A stretch of DNA of 64,000 nucleotides from positions 1 to 64,000 of the forward strand of contig NZ_QCYJ01000160.1 in the NCBI RefSeq assembly GCF_003123685.1. The letters run 5' to 3'. Numbering within the stretch: position 1 is the stretch's first letter; each line of letters opens with the position of its first letter. The translations under genes and the position numbers were made by a program. Shown here one piece after another: positions 9,701 through 17,751 of the stretch. The notes beneath the pieces are model-generated. The model did not search any database. It saw nothing but the letters and a program-made list of their open reading frames with translations, and was not told the origin of the DNA. This DNA is from Nocardia aurea. GTDB lineage: Bacteria > Actinomycetota > Actinomycetes > Mycobacteriales > Mycobacteriaceae.

Positions 9701-12115
9701 GAATTCGACAACATCATTCTTCAGTCGGATCTGGTCATCTCCGTCGAAGAAGGAGAGATCGTGTTTGCAGCAGACAGCAACGAATCCGGCGTAGAGCTGG
9801 TCCAAGGTCGGTGACTTGCCACTCGCCTCTGCGAGTGCCTGGACAGCTAGCACGAGCGCCTCGCGCATGGTTGAATCCTCGACATCGCGTGGCATGTCTC
9901 GCGCAAGACGGGCGGCCTTCTGGCGACCGTCCGAGAACACCAAGATTTTTCGCCCGCCGTTGGGATTTTGTGGTTTCCGCGGCAGAGTGGCAGTTTGAGT
10001 CGTGAACTGATGACGGATCAGGCTGGCGAAGGCTGATTCACCTGTCGTGGCCAGACTGGCCAGCGTCGAATACTTCGAACGCTCTGCTGCTTTCAAGCAT
10101 CGTACGCACCGAGCAAAATGGTCGGAGATACTCTTTTTGCTCGGTATTGACCGGAATAGCACACGTGTGCCCGCAGTTGGCGTACCTGCCACACGACCTG
10201 TCTGTACATCCAGGAAGACCGGAGCCACTCGATTGTAGATCGCGGGGTGCGGGTCGCCGAGGTACAATTTCACCTCTTTGAGGTGTTTTTCCCGGGAGAT
10301 CCGCCCACCTGGCTCATGCCACAGAAAGGCGGACTCTTCGGTCGAGGCGTAGCCGCGAACATACACTGCACCGCATTCTTCGTGCGAGAGGATCTCGTAT
10401 ACGCGGCTACCGCAATAGCATTGGACTCGAGGACTTTCGTAGATCTGTCCGACGATCCGCTCGGCACGGGTGCCTTCAACAGCTGTGCAGTTCTGATCGA
10501 TGCAGGCGAATATTGCTGGTGCGGCACGGTACATCATGTGGATTCGGGACGGAAGAACCGGTTGCTGATCGCGGCCCGCCTGTGGACGACGTGCAAATGA
10601 TCCGAGCATCAGCAGACCGTCGATGGCCGACTCCTGGGCGGCATCGTCAGCGCAGTCGAAGATTGCAGCGGCGAGCTCCCGCAGCTCGATGGCGTGACCA
10701 GAGCACTTCTGGATGACCATGTTTGCCGGACCGAAACCGGCGAGCGCCGCGCCAACGGACTGTCTCGACATTTGGAGCGTCGCGTCCGCTGGGATCTGCA
10801 CTACAGAACTGAACTCACCGAGAGCCGCTCTCACCTCCTCCGCTGATTCTGCAAGAGACAGCGATGCACCGTCGACTGTGGCCAGCATCGCCGCTTCGCG
10901 TGGCGTAGCTTTCGCACTTCCGGTGACTTTCTCGACGCTGCCGCGGATAACGGTGTACTCCCGCGTCGGTGCCTCAGCTGTCAGTGCACGTGCGAATTCG
11001 ATCGCGCCGGCATCACCGTCATCCGCTTCGAGGCTTGCGCTTGTGAGAATGCAGCGAATTCGGTCGCGGTCGATGCCGAGACGTGCACCGAGGCGTCGAA
11101 TCAAAAGACCTACTTCGGCTCCTGTCGCGCCTCTGTACATGTGAGCTTCATCGAGAACGAGGAGGAGCTGGTTCTTCTCGTCGGCCTGGAGCCATGCCCG
11201 GGTCTGGTCGAAGATCGGACGTTCGATCGGGCGAAGCAGCATGTACTCCAACATCGAGTAGTTAGTCACCAGAATATCCGGCGCGGTGAGCTGCATTTCG
11301 TGGCGGGTGAGCAGCTCCCGATCATCGAGACCCGTCGTGTACTGACCTATACCTGACTTCGCGAATCGGGTCAGGTCCTTCGCCGGCCAGCGGCCACGAT
11401 CTCTGAGGTCGTTGACGAGTGAGCCCCCTCGACCGTCGAGATCTGTGTAGTACCGCACCAGATCTGCGAGTCGGCGTTTGTCGCGATCCGAGGTGCGTGT
11501 GTTCGGATAGGGAGTCCGCCCTGTGTACATGCCGAAGTACGGATGCCTGCCATTGCCACTACGTTCTCGAAAGTACCGCGCAACCCGCTCGTCGCCGAAA
11601 AGTCTACGTAGGCGCGATGTCTGGTCACTCACGAGTGCATTCAGGGGATAGAGAAGCAATGCCCGAACCGCGTGTTGCTGGAAGCTCGGTCGCTCGGCCT
11701 CACACGCGAGCATGCCGAGGATCGAGTAGAGAAAGGATTCCGTCTTTCCAGAACCGGTACCTGTCGCGACGATGAGATCAGAAGGTTTGTCTGGGTGGAA
11801 GAAATTTTCGAGTGCCTGGGTTTGGTGCAGGTACGGAGGGTGGATGCCAACGTTCGGAGTGAATTCGTGCAGTGTTGAGAGAACTTCGCGAACCGGAGTC
11901 GGGATGCCGAGTTCGTTGAACTGGGGTCCGTACATGTATGACGGAGTGATCTCGACGTGGGGGGTTTGGGCAATGACACCGGGACGCTCGAGAAACCTCC
12001 TACGGCGTTCTGCCAGGTCGGCGTCGTCGATCGGAGAGTCGGCCTCTATCGACCGGAGGAAGCTCTCGCGAATTTGACGCGCGACCTGCGTGGCACCGAT
12101 ATCTGATTCAATCAT
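6764..12115 (-). CDS. Large DEAD/DEAH helicase with DUF1998 zinc domain (DruE/DrmA/MrfA group)
   Basis: A 1783-residue superfamily-2 helicase. Motifs in order: Walker A ATGTGSGKTE (about 117-126), DEAH box VLDEAHMYRG (about 320-329), LTSAS (about 357-361), TTTMEVGIDIGG and the motif VI QQRAGRAGRR (about 1105-1115). Zinc clusters: a C-x2-C pair with distal Cys near 980-1000, CTRCPYV and CPVCR near 1380-1410, and the DUF1998 signature CPADCARSCTRCLRHYRN near 1645-1665. DUF1998 helicases act in DNA repair (MrfA) and in anti-phage systems (DrmA of DISARM, DruE of Druantia). The length and its place as last gene of a multi-gene operon favour the DruE side. It begins 2 bases after the stop of the preceding gene. 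Its mechanism here, probably ATP-driven DNA translocation, is inferred. Confidence 0.88.
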   Translation of the reverse strand: MIESDIGATQVARQIRESFLRSIEADSPIDDADLAERRRRFLERPGVIAQTPHVEITPSYMYGPQFNELGIPTPVREVLSTLHEFTPNVGIHPPYLHQTQALENFFHPDKPSDLIVATGTGSGKTESFLYSILGMLACEAERPSFQQHAVRALLLYPLNALVSDQTSRLRRLFGDERVARYFRERSGNGRHPYFGMYTGRTPYPNTRTSDRDKRRLADLVRYYTDLDGRGGSLVNDLRDRGRWPAKDLTRFAKSGIGQYTTGLDDRELLTRHEMQLTAPDILVTNYSMLEYMLLRPIERPIFDQTRAWLQADEKNQLLLVLDEAHMYRGATGAEVGLLIRRLGARLGIDRDRIRCILTSASLEADDGDAGAIEFARALTAEAPTREYTVIRGSVEKVTGSAKATPREAAMLATVDGASLSLAESAEEVRAALGEFSSVVQIPADATLQMSRQSVGAALAGFGPANMVIQKCSGHAIELRELAAAIFDCADDAAQESAIDGLLMLGSFARRPQAGRDQQPVLPSRIHMMYRAAPAIFACIDQNCTAVEGTRAERIVGQIYESPRVQCYCGSRVYEILSHEECGAVYVRGYASTEESAFLWHEPGGRISREKHLKEVKLYLGDPHPAIYNRVAPVFLDVQTGRVAGTPTAGTRVLFRSIPSKKSISDHFARCVRCLKAAERSKYSTLASLATTGESAFASLIRHQFTTQTATLPRKPQNPNGGRKILVFSDGRQKAARLARDMPRDVEDSTMREALVLAVQALAEASGKSPTLDQLYAGFVAVCCKHDLSFFDGDDQIRLKNDVVEFANTYDADLLTAFEFEWQPNSPLNFRSAVFRQLCHPTKSLIEAHAVQLSPSSKPRRLLLKKLTEKGIDLSEASVDEIASAWTLQMIEHGAFDPALPNTLRRNTLPFYKGVQRSDAFKRFFDEIGTRCEQPIDVLREQLFAVLSQVTGTDSASTDVLHPSRYQIHLALDRTWVRCSECGHIAPTSLLGKCINHDCKSVKLEMCDPDHRSAWMSKDHLRAPLLEVLSGRVPMHINAEEHTAQLSQRDESVAFATTEKFELRFQNVDLGDGTPVVDVLSCTTTMEVGIDIGGLTAVALRTVPPMRENYQQRAGRAGRRGSAVSTVLTYSDGAPHDSYYFENPHAMISGPISALRIKDDNQKLARRHIHSYLLQTFFHETIDPEDGGIKSGDVMSALGSALDFFRSEDSTLSFKAFRSWTENTFGVQDSPAVVQLTNWLPENLLGPARAIGLAAYTTDTANEFLKLLEKVGNSERIIPQEGGTRINLLDVLFDAGLLPKYAFPTDVCSFYIEARDEKGKIITEERPQLAKIQAVSEYAPGRTIVVNKRTYRSGGIYFPPVDKKYRWRPAVPHFADHLEQYVGCTRCPYVRLDDKGPRSDSPGTCPVCRADLIPRDLLSPDGFYPEDASSVDESNETQIYTNAGSAQMPEFVDRSKLQWQVGLGNHLRTCFEHDIELIVVNRGDDNEGFGVCEVCGAAWPNSAIPPGGQHLVPFLIPAHRGLNRTCNGNIRRQVFLSHRFRTDTLLLEMAAEPPISLEPTHPWVNDALLTLAEAFALGSTIHLNIDPNEISAGYSHRTSPEPGTRISEIFLYDTASGGAGYSADAGREIGKVIQQVRSVLADCPADCARSCTRCLRHYRNRFLHGRLDRHLALSLFEYSIEGRVPELPTIGQQKELLAPLRRYFELEGYTVDPEVDKFRPLSVSNNSLRIVAGAYPALLDHACAEDSLRLASRPGERAVAIPDFALVRDLPAVHRHMVTGVPLA

Positions 12116-12117
12116 TG

Positions 12118-13161
12118 CTACTTCCTCACCATGTGGATACCTAAGTCATCGACGATCTGTCGCACCTGCTCTCGGTACGTCGTAGCCATGAATCTGTACT
12201 GGTACTTCTTTGCTGGGACTCGCTTCGTGAGTGCAGTCAATGCGCGGATCTCAGGTGCTGGAACAGGGTTGTGGAGTGTGAGCTCCACACCCGGGCGCCC
12301 ATAATCGATCCACGTTCCCGTCGTGGGATTTCCGGCATCCATGTCGCATCCGTACATCAATCGGTGTGCATCCCGGCGGTCTATCTCACATGTTCCTCGA
12401 ATATTTCCGGCTTCGAGCACCGCGAGTCCGTAGATTCGCCAATGATTCAACACAGTCTGCCGATATAGATATGTGCCGGTTGTTTCCCGGCTCGCGTGAT
12501 GCCAGCGATCTGACTGGAAGCATCCGGGCTGTGCAGTCCGGGGCAGGTAGAACTCGATCGAACTAGTCACTATCCCCTCAGAAGCGGTGATGTTGGTCGA
12601 ACGGATAAACTGCTGAGTCCAAGTTTGGAGGTCTGTATCGGGGCGGCGTGACCATAGATCGAGGTCTACGATTGGCAAGCCCAAGCGGTCGCTGATTTCG
12701 CCCCTAGGAATTTGGCGCGAAATACCCGAGTATGTAATTGCACTAGCTGTCTGCTGGTTCAGTAGTCGGCGAGGGATACCGCTGGCAAAAAGATAAGGGG
12801 AATCGTTATCGATCTCGACGAATACGCCAACGACACTCACCCAGTAGCCATTCCCCAGCTCGGCGAGGTCGCCGATGGAATTCAGATCTTTCAATTGCTC
12901 CCGAAGTATTTTGCGGCGATCGGTGTCGGAAAGATCTGAATTTACTTGGTTGATCGATCTGTCCATCGATACCGTGCGATCCAGGAGCGTCCGAATGTAG
13001 ACAGGCTTTTCGGCTTGGGTCGAAGCCCACGCAACGGCGCGGAGAATTTCGTAGCGGCGCTCATCTAGGTCGAAGTCTGATTTCAGTGCCAGGCTTTTCG
13101 CCAACTCGTATTCTGCTCCAGCGCGATCGATGACTTCGAGTGTCAGGTGACGTCCAGTCAT
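12118..13161 (-). CDS. Unknown operon protein between AAA-like protein and DUF1998 helicase
   Basis: A 347-residue soluble protein, start ATG at 13161 overlapping the previous stop (ATGA), and ending 2 bases before the helicase start. The N-terminal third is helical and charged (ILRAVAWASTQAEKPVYIRT, DRRKILREQLKDLNSI). The rest is rich in beta segments and aromatic residues (NGYWVSVVGVFVEID, TGTYLYRQTVLNHWRIYGLA). There is no signal peptide, membrane segment or nuclease motif that I can name. Tight coupling on both sides makes it an obligate partner of the helicase. It may correspond to one of the uncharacterised subunits of Druantia-like systems, but that cannot be shown from sequence reading alone. 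Confidence 0.8.
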   Translation of the reverse strand: MTGRHLTLEVIDRAGAEYELAKSLALKSDFDLDERRYEILRAVAWASTQAEKPVYIRTLLDRTVSMDRSINQVNSDLSDTDRRKILREQLKDLNSIGDLAELGNGYWVSVVGVFVEIDNDSPYLFASGIPRRLLNQQTASAITYSGISRQIPRGEISDRLGLPIVDLDLWSRRPDTDLQTWTQQFIRSTNITASEGIVTSSIEFYLPRTAQPGCFQSDRWHHASRETTGTYLYRQTVLNHWRIYGLAVLEAGNIRGTCEIDRRDAHRLMYGCDMDAGNPTTGTWIDYGRPGVELTLHNPVPAPEIRALTALTKRVPAKKYQYRFMATTYREQVRQIVDDLGIHMVRK

Positions 13162-15245
13162 GCCAGGCGCATCCGGAAGCGCTTGGCGAGATGGTGAAAC
13201 GCGACCGCTTCTTCCTCTGTCAGGGACATATTCTTGGCCATGCTGGCTACGAATATCTCGTACTCTGCGTCATCGAGAGAAGTTGCTCCGACCGGAAGAA
13301 GTATGCATTCGGCGAGCGATCGATGGATCTGCTCCTCGTCTTGGAGTGGACGGAGTGCACCTGCAAATCGTCGCGCAACAGTCTCTATGTCGTGCGAGAA
13401 CGGCCAGGTCTGCCCGATGTTGTCCAACAGGTGATCCACAATCTCGAGGTCTGCCAGCCCGGTCGGCTTCACAAATCTAACGGACGAGAATTCTTGTCCA
13501 ACAGGCCACGTGAGAACCCTCGGTACATCCACTGCGATTGCGTATCCCCACAGGTCGGGGCTTATGCGTGCCGAGGTGATGCCTGTCGCTATCGTGCCGG
13601 CAAGCCTGAGATTCGAGTGCGGCTGCAGTGCAGCGAACTCGGTATCGTCCCAGCGGTTTTGTAGCCACGGGACGAGATAGGATTCCGTAGGTGCTTGGTT
13701 CATACCTTCAAGGAGAACCATGACGTCACCGGCGGCGGCCTCCGTATTGGCGGCCTCGAGGATCCCATGGTGGTGTCGGAATGTCTCAGGTTTTGCCGAG
13801 TGCAGCCCCAGAAGGTCTACGGGGTGGAGAAAGTCGTGTGCGACTGGAATGCGGACGATCCGACCGCTGAACATCAGCGTAGCGATCGCTGACAGTGCAG
13901 CCGGACCGCCGTTGCCCAGGGTGATCGGTAAGAGTTGCGTACTGAGGGCCGCGAACAGACGTTCCGCGGCACGGGCAGGCATCCCCGAGGACTTCACGGC
14001 TGTGATCAGGTGCTTCTTGATCACGCGCTCTTCCGCGGGATGTGATTCGGCAGCCGGCCGGAGATCGACGGAAGTGGGTGCAGGTGAGCGGCGCGACTGA
14101 CCTGGAGTCCTTTCCATGGTCAGGGCCTGCGCGATGATCGATGATGCGAGACGTTCGCGTGTGCCGCTCACCAGCTCTTCCACGGCAATCGCGACATCGC
14201 CCCGCAGTTCCTCATTCCGGGCATTCACGGCTTCCTGTGCTGTGACGAGCTGGTGCTGTGCCCCAGCGATGCGGGCATTGAGCTGGTGAAGTTCAGATTG
14301 TGCGGCATGCACATCTTTCCGGAGGCGGGCCAGTACGTCGGCTTCGCGCGCGACCCTAATTTCGATCTCATCGAGCTCAGCGCGCTCAGCGCTGGCCCTC
14401 GCTTCCGCGATCGCTCGGTCCATCCGGGCCGCCACATCTGGTAGTCCCGTCAGGGTAGTTGCAATCTGCGATGCGAGGCGGACTTGAGTATCGGCATCGT
14501 CACAGGCTTGTAGCGCTCGCTCAAGGCGTTGAGTATCGAGCGAGCCGCCGTCCGTGTCGGGTCTGCCGCCAATCCAATCGCGCAAATTCGTGAGGGTTCG
14601 CCTCGCTATTTGAAGGTCCGACATATCCGAATCGAGGCTTGCAAGTGTTGACACCGCCAGGGTCGCGACATCATTCAAGACCTCCTCGACCGGGCGGCAG
14701 TCGACGTAGTCGATAACCGGCAGGTTGTCGATGCGGTCGGCAACCAGGTAGCCGTCGAAATAGGTCATGACCAGGTCATTTGATCGGCGCACCTCCAGCT
14801 TTGCCATCGATCGGGCGCACAGCTTTCGCTTGGCAACCTGAAGTGGCCCCAGAAGTTGACTGCCTTCGCACAGGACAAAAATTTCGGTAGTACTACTTGC
14901 CCATTGGGGGAAGGAAATCTCATCGAGCGCGTTGGCAATACGGTGAGCCGGACCTGAGGTACTTCGATCGATCACCACATTGGCTTGCCGAACCGACTTG
15001 AGGTTGAATCTTTGTGGTTGATTTGCTGACACCGGGGGCGCTTCAACGAGTTCGGCAACTATAGGCGCATTTTGGGTTGCCTGAAAATTGACAGGAATTT
15101 TCAGTGGAAGGCTTGACTCGAATGCCTCGGGCTCAGTATGCTCCCATATATTTCCCGTGAGAAAGTGTTGCGGCTCCATGCGCTTGTTCGTGCGGTTTTT
15201 GACTGTAAGTTTGCCGAGGATATGTGTGCCGGTTGCGATATTCAT
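13158..15245 (-). CDS. Coiled-coil protein with degenerate McrB-like AAA+ domain
   Basis: 695 residues from ATG at 15245, chosen because it forms an ATGA overlap with the upstream stop and has GGAG 9 bases before it. An upstream ATG at 15296 would overlap the previous gene by 55 bases. Layout: an N-terminal beta-rich region, a heptad-rich coiled coil (about 275-365; VLARLRKDVHAAQSELHQL), then an AAA+-like region (about 405-690). In the latter the Walker A position reads LGNGGPAALSAIA with no GK[ST]. The Walker B position reads VMVLLEGMNQAPTESYL instead of the McrB-like DEINRAP. The sensor strand reads NLRLAGTIATG followed by ISPDLWGYA. It therefore looks like an AAA+ fold that has lost nucleotide hydrolysis, perhaps a ring scaffold or sensor. 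Confidence 0.82.
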   Translation of the reverse strand: MNIATGTHILGKLTVKNRTNKRMEPQHFLTGNIWEHTEPEAFESSLPLKIPVNFQATQNAPIVAELVEAPPVSANQPQRFNLKSVRQANVVIDRSTSGPAHRIANALDEISFPQWASSTTEIFVLCEGSQLLGPLQVAKRKLCARSMAKLEVRRSNDLVMTYFDGYLVADRIDNLPVIDYVDCRPVEEVLNDVATLAVSTLASLDSDMSDLQIARRTLTNLRDWIGGRPDTDGGSLDTQRLERALQACDDADTQVRLASQIATTLTGLPDVAARMDRAIAEARASAERAELDEIEIRVAREADVLARLRKDVHAAQSELHQLNARIAGAQHQLVTAQEAVNARNEELRGDVAIAVEELVSGTRERLASSIIAQALTMERTPGQSRRSPAPTSVDLRPAAESHPAEERVIKKHLITAVKSSGMPARAAERLFAALSTQLLPITLGNGGPAALSAIATLMFSGRIVRIPVAHDFLHPVDLLGLHSAKPETFRHHHGILEAANTEAAAGDVMVLLEGMNQAPTESYLVPWLQNRWDDTEFAALQPHSNLRLAGTIATGITSARISPDLWGYAIAVDVPRVLTWPVGQEFSSVRFVKPTGLADLEIVDHLLDNIGQTWPFSHDIETVARRFAGALRPLQDEEQIHRSLAECILLPVGATSLDDAEYEIFVASMAKNMSLTEEEAVAFHHLAKRFRMRLA

Positions 15246-16783
15246 CGCTGAATTCTCCAATTTTTGGTCGAGTTCCGCCTGTCGCCCAATTTCCAATGGT
15301 GTCTAAATCGTGTATCATCGCCTCGGAGGGCCATGTAGGCGAAACTCCATCTTGAGCGATACGGTTCATTGCCAAGAACTTCTCGGACGCGTGGTATTTC
15401 GGAATCTAGGGCTGCAATGCCTGTCCTTGGTGTTTTCTGGTCTCCTCGTACGTTCGGAGATAGTTGTCGAGCGTTTTTGATCCGTATGGCTCCGAAGCTG
15501 CCTGCATCAACTTCAAGAAAGCTTGCGCTCGAATCGATTTGGTGGAGCCAATCATTGAGAGCTTCCTCGGTTGCATTAGGTAGACGCTGAGTTGTCTTCG
15601 TGGGGTACTGAATGGTAGCCGTGAATCGAATTGATATTTCAGTATCAACCGACAGCCTTGGTGTCCCGATGCTTTCTACTTCGACAGCTGTGTAAGGCTT
15701 CAGCTTCCGTCCGTCGAGGGCGATGCCCCAAAGTTCTCGTGTACTGAACGGAAGGTGCGATGCTGTTGAATCTTCTCTGGTTATGTGCATTTGGTCACCC
15801 GAGCGGGTGCGCAGAATGGCATGCTGCCAACTTCCCGATAGGCGCACGAAGCTGGCGGGGGTGTCGAGTTTGAGTGGCCTGAATTCTAAGTCGGACTGCG
15901 CAACTATCGCCGCAGCTGAGAGGGAAGGCTCGATGATTGCACAATCGTCATTTCGGATGCGGTGTGTATGGTCGTCTCGGTAGTCGATCGGTGGAGTCAG
16001 GACTATCGATGGACCGCGATTTTCGGCAAGTGTGGTGCCATATTTCTTCAGCCATCGCTGGTATCTGGGATTGGTGGAGGGTGGGGCAAAGAAGTGCCAA
16101 GCGGCGTATCCGTCCTGACTGTTGAGTCTGTCGGCTATGACCCAGGTTGGTGGAGGCATGCGCTCCTGGGCAACCAGGATTGCGGATCTGCCGAGGTACA
16201 GCGGTCGGCTTTCGTCGCAGAGGACGTAGTCGCCGCCGCGGTCTTGGCCGAAGATTCCGCCCAGTTCCGGGATTTTCTGTACGCTGTTGTTCCAGCGAGA
16301 AACATCCCATCGCGGCCATTTTCCTTCTGTGAATGACCGGATAATTTGATCGGCGGGATTCACGGCGATGGTAGATTTTCCGGCACCGGGCCATAATTCT
16401 AGGCCATTGATCCGTTGAATAGGTCCATTGCTGGGCTGTAGTGCAATTGTGAGACTTCTCAGCTCCTTGGGATTAGTTGTAGCCATCTCCTTGGCTTGGA
16501 GCTCCGGTAATTTGAAATAGAGAGTCCATTTGTTATCGGCTAGGGTAAGGCGGAGCGTGAAACGCTGGTCTCGCGGGAAATGCGACTGAGATGAGATGCC
16601 GACACCGGGGTGATAGTCCGGGCATCTCAGTGATGTGTCCTTGTGTCGAAAATATGCTGCATTAATGTCGCCTTGTGCGAGTATTACTTCGGTCCAACAG
16701 GTCGGGCATTCGAACGGATGGTGCCTGACTGCATCATCCGCATCGACCAGCGATTCGCTGTGCCAGTCCATTGCGCGCTTCAT
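15242..16783 (-). CDS. CoiA-like zinc-finger protein, first gene of the DUF1998-helicase operon
   Basis: 513 residues from ATG at 16783, with GGAAGG 7 bases upstream. The N-terminus carries a zinc-binding module: F-x-C-P-x2-C (Cys26, Cys29), then an aromatic-FRH motif near 45-47 and Cys54. This resembles the CoiA-type N-terminal domain found in nucleic-acid-handling proteins. The rest is a large beta-rich region without motifs I can name (WTLYFKLPELQ, NGLELWPGAGKSTIAV, VRLSGSWQHAILRTRSGDQ). The phrase GAGKSTI near residue 135 looks like a P-loop but lacks a following Walker B and may be chance. It is translationally coupled to the next gene (ATGA). As first gene and zinc protein it could be the nucleic-acid recognition part; this is inference. 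Confidence 0.82.
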   Translation of the reverse strand: MKRAMDWHSESLVDADDAVRHHPFECPTCWTEVILAQGDINAAYFRHKDTSLRCPDYHPGVGISSQSHFPRDQRFTLRLTLADNKWTLYFKLPELQAKEMATTNPKELRSLTIALQPSNGPIQRINGLELWPGAGKSTIAVNPADQIIRSFTEGKWPRWDVSRWNNSVQKIPELGGIFGQDRGGDYVLCDESRPLYLGRSAILVAQERMPPPTWVIADRLNSQDGYAAWHFFAPPSTNPRYQRWLKKYGTTLAENRGPSIVLTPPIDYRDDHTHRIRNDDCAIIEPSLSAAAIVAQSDLEFRPLKLDTPASFVRLSGSWQHAILRTRSGDQMHITREDSTASHLPFSTRELWGIALDGRKLKPYTAVEVESIGTPRLSVDTEISIRFTATIQYPTKTTQRLPNATEEALNDWLHQIDSSASFLEVDAGSFGAIRIKNARQLSPNVRGDQKTPRTGIAALDSEIPRVREVLGNEPYRSRWSFAYMALRGDDTRFRHHWKLGDRRNSTKNWRIQR

Positions 16784-17002
16784 CGGCCGCCCTTCCGTTC
16801 GATTTTGGACTATCAGTTCCAGTTGCTGACGGTGAATGCTCTTTGTAATATTCCGCTGGAAATCAGTGCCGGATATCTATCACTGCTGCGCTGCGCGGAG
16901 TGTGATCGCCGCTGTCTCGCCGTAGTTTTCGCGGTGCTGTGCGATCGACAAGCGGTGGTGGGGCTTCGCTTCAGTAGAGAATGGAAGGTCCGGTGCGTGG
17001 TG
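16784..17002 (-). promoter_or_regulatory. Probable promoter region of the four-gene operon
   Basis: 219 bases with no reading frame that I can support. The stretch 16840-16890 is clearly richer in A and T than its surroundings and contains TAATATTAC on the minus strand, a plausible place for a -10 element. A ribosome-binding site GGAAGG precedes the first gene. No palindrome or repeat strong enough to call an operator was seen. Confidence 0.35.
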
Positions 17003-17281
17003 TCACCGCACCCTGGCCAGCTCCCATGATGTGACATCGTCGACTGGCGACGGCCTGGTCGGGCTGTCCGCTCCTCCTGTGGGATCGGGGGCGGGCAAAT
17101 AAGTGGTTGGAGACAGTGAGCACCTAATCGCCGTCTTGCGAGGCAGGGCTTCTAGCCACAGATGGAAATCATGGTCTTCTGCGACCCTCTCGGCGAGGTT
17201 CGCCAGGCGCATCTCCTCGCGGGGCACGACCTCGGATCCGGGCGCGGCACTGAGATCGGCGCGAGGGTGAGCAAGGGTCAT
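17003..17281 (-). CDS. Hypothetical protein, 92 residues
   Basis: Start ATG at 17281 preceded by AGGAG at a spacing of 8 bases, a strong actinobacterial ribosome-binding site. The protein begins with a short acidic and helical part (EEMRLANLAERVAEDHDF) and ends in a Pro/Ser/Asp-rich tail, with no membrane segment. It follows a 49-residue gene by 39 bases on the same strand, so the two are probably co-transcribed. They lie between the WXG100 operon and the helicase operon; which of these they serve is not evident. I do not recognise the family. Confidence 0.5.
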   Translation of the reverse strand: MTLAHPRADLSAAPGSEVVPREEMRLANLAERVAEDHDFHLWLEALPRKTAIRCSLSPTTYLPAPDPTGGADSPTRPSPVDDVTSWELARVR

Positions 17282-17320
17282 CTATGGTGCTCCTGGTTCA
17301 GGGAAGTCGAACGAATCAAC

Positions 17321-17470
17321 TTAGTACCGCTGGCGGGCTTCATGTAACATTTTCGCCTGTTCGTCCGTCAGAGCCTCGTGCGAGGCGTCCTTCGCGGTGA
17401 TGACTGCGCGCTCGTCTTCTTCCTCTATTTGCTGCCGTACCAGCTCTTGCAACTGCTCGGGTGTGGGCAT
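17321..17470 (-). CDS. Short charged helical protein, 49 residues
   Basis: ATG at 17470 to TAA at 17321-17323. The product is almost entirely charged and helical: MPTPEQLQELVRQQIEEED, then AKDASHEALTDEQAKMLHEA. Such composition is not expected from an accidental frame in GC-rich DNA, which would give Arg/Ala/Pro-rich noise. No clear ribosome-binding site precedes it, which lowers confidence. It is 39 bases upstream of the 92-residue gene on the same strand. Confidence 0.45.
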   Translation of the reverse strand: MPTPEQLQELVRQQIEEEDERAVITAKDASHEALTDEQAKMLHEARQRY

Positions 17471-17751
17471 CCGGATTGGCGGCGCCGGCCTTGCGTCCGA
17501 GTGCGTTGACTCCCGGCTGATTAGCCGAATCGGCGGCCGACCAGCTATCGAGTACGAAGCCCGAGTACTATCTCACCTGCTCCGAACAACTGGCCGGAGA
17601 CAGATAGCCCGGTGCGCACGAGACCCGGGGAGATTCAATCACCGTTGTGCGCAAGCCTGTGGGCGCCGCGTCGGCGAGTTGGGCGACAGCGAGGCCATCG
17701 ACCGGCTGTCCTGAGCGGGATGAATTTAGCTCGCCCCCGACGAGTCGGCGG

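Noticed and set aside
15246..15296. Earlier ATG for the coiled-coil/AAA-like gene
   Set aside because: It would overlap the preceding gene by 55 bases without a better ribosome-binding site, while ATG at 15245 has GGAG and an ATGA overlap.
17471..17751. Search for a gene or tRNA between the WXG100 operon and the small gene pair
   Set aside because: No frame with protein-like composition and no cloverleaf pattern was found; treated as intergenic.
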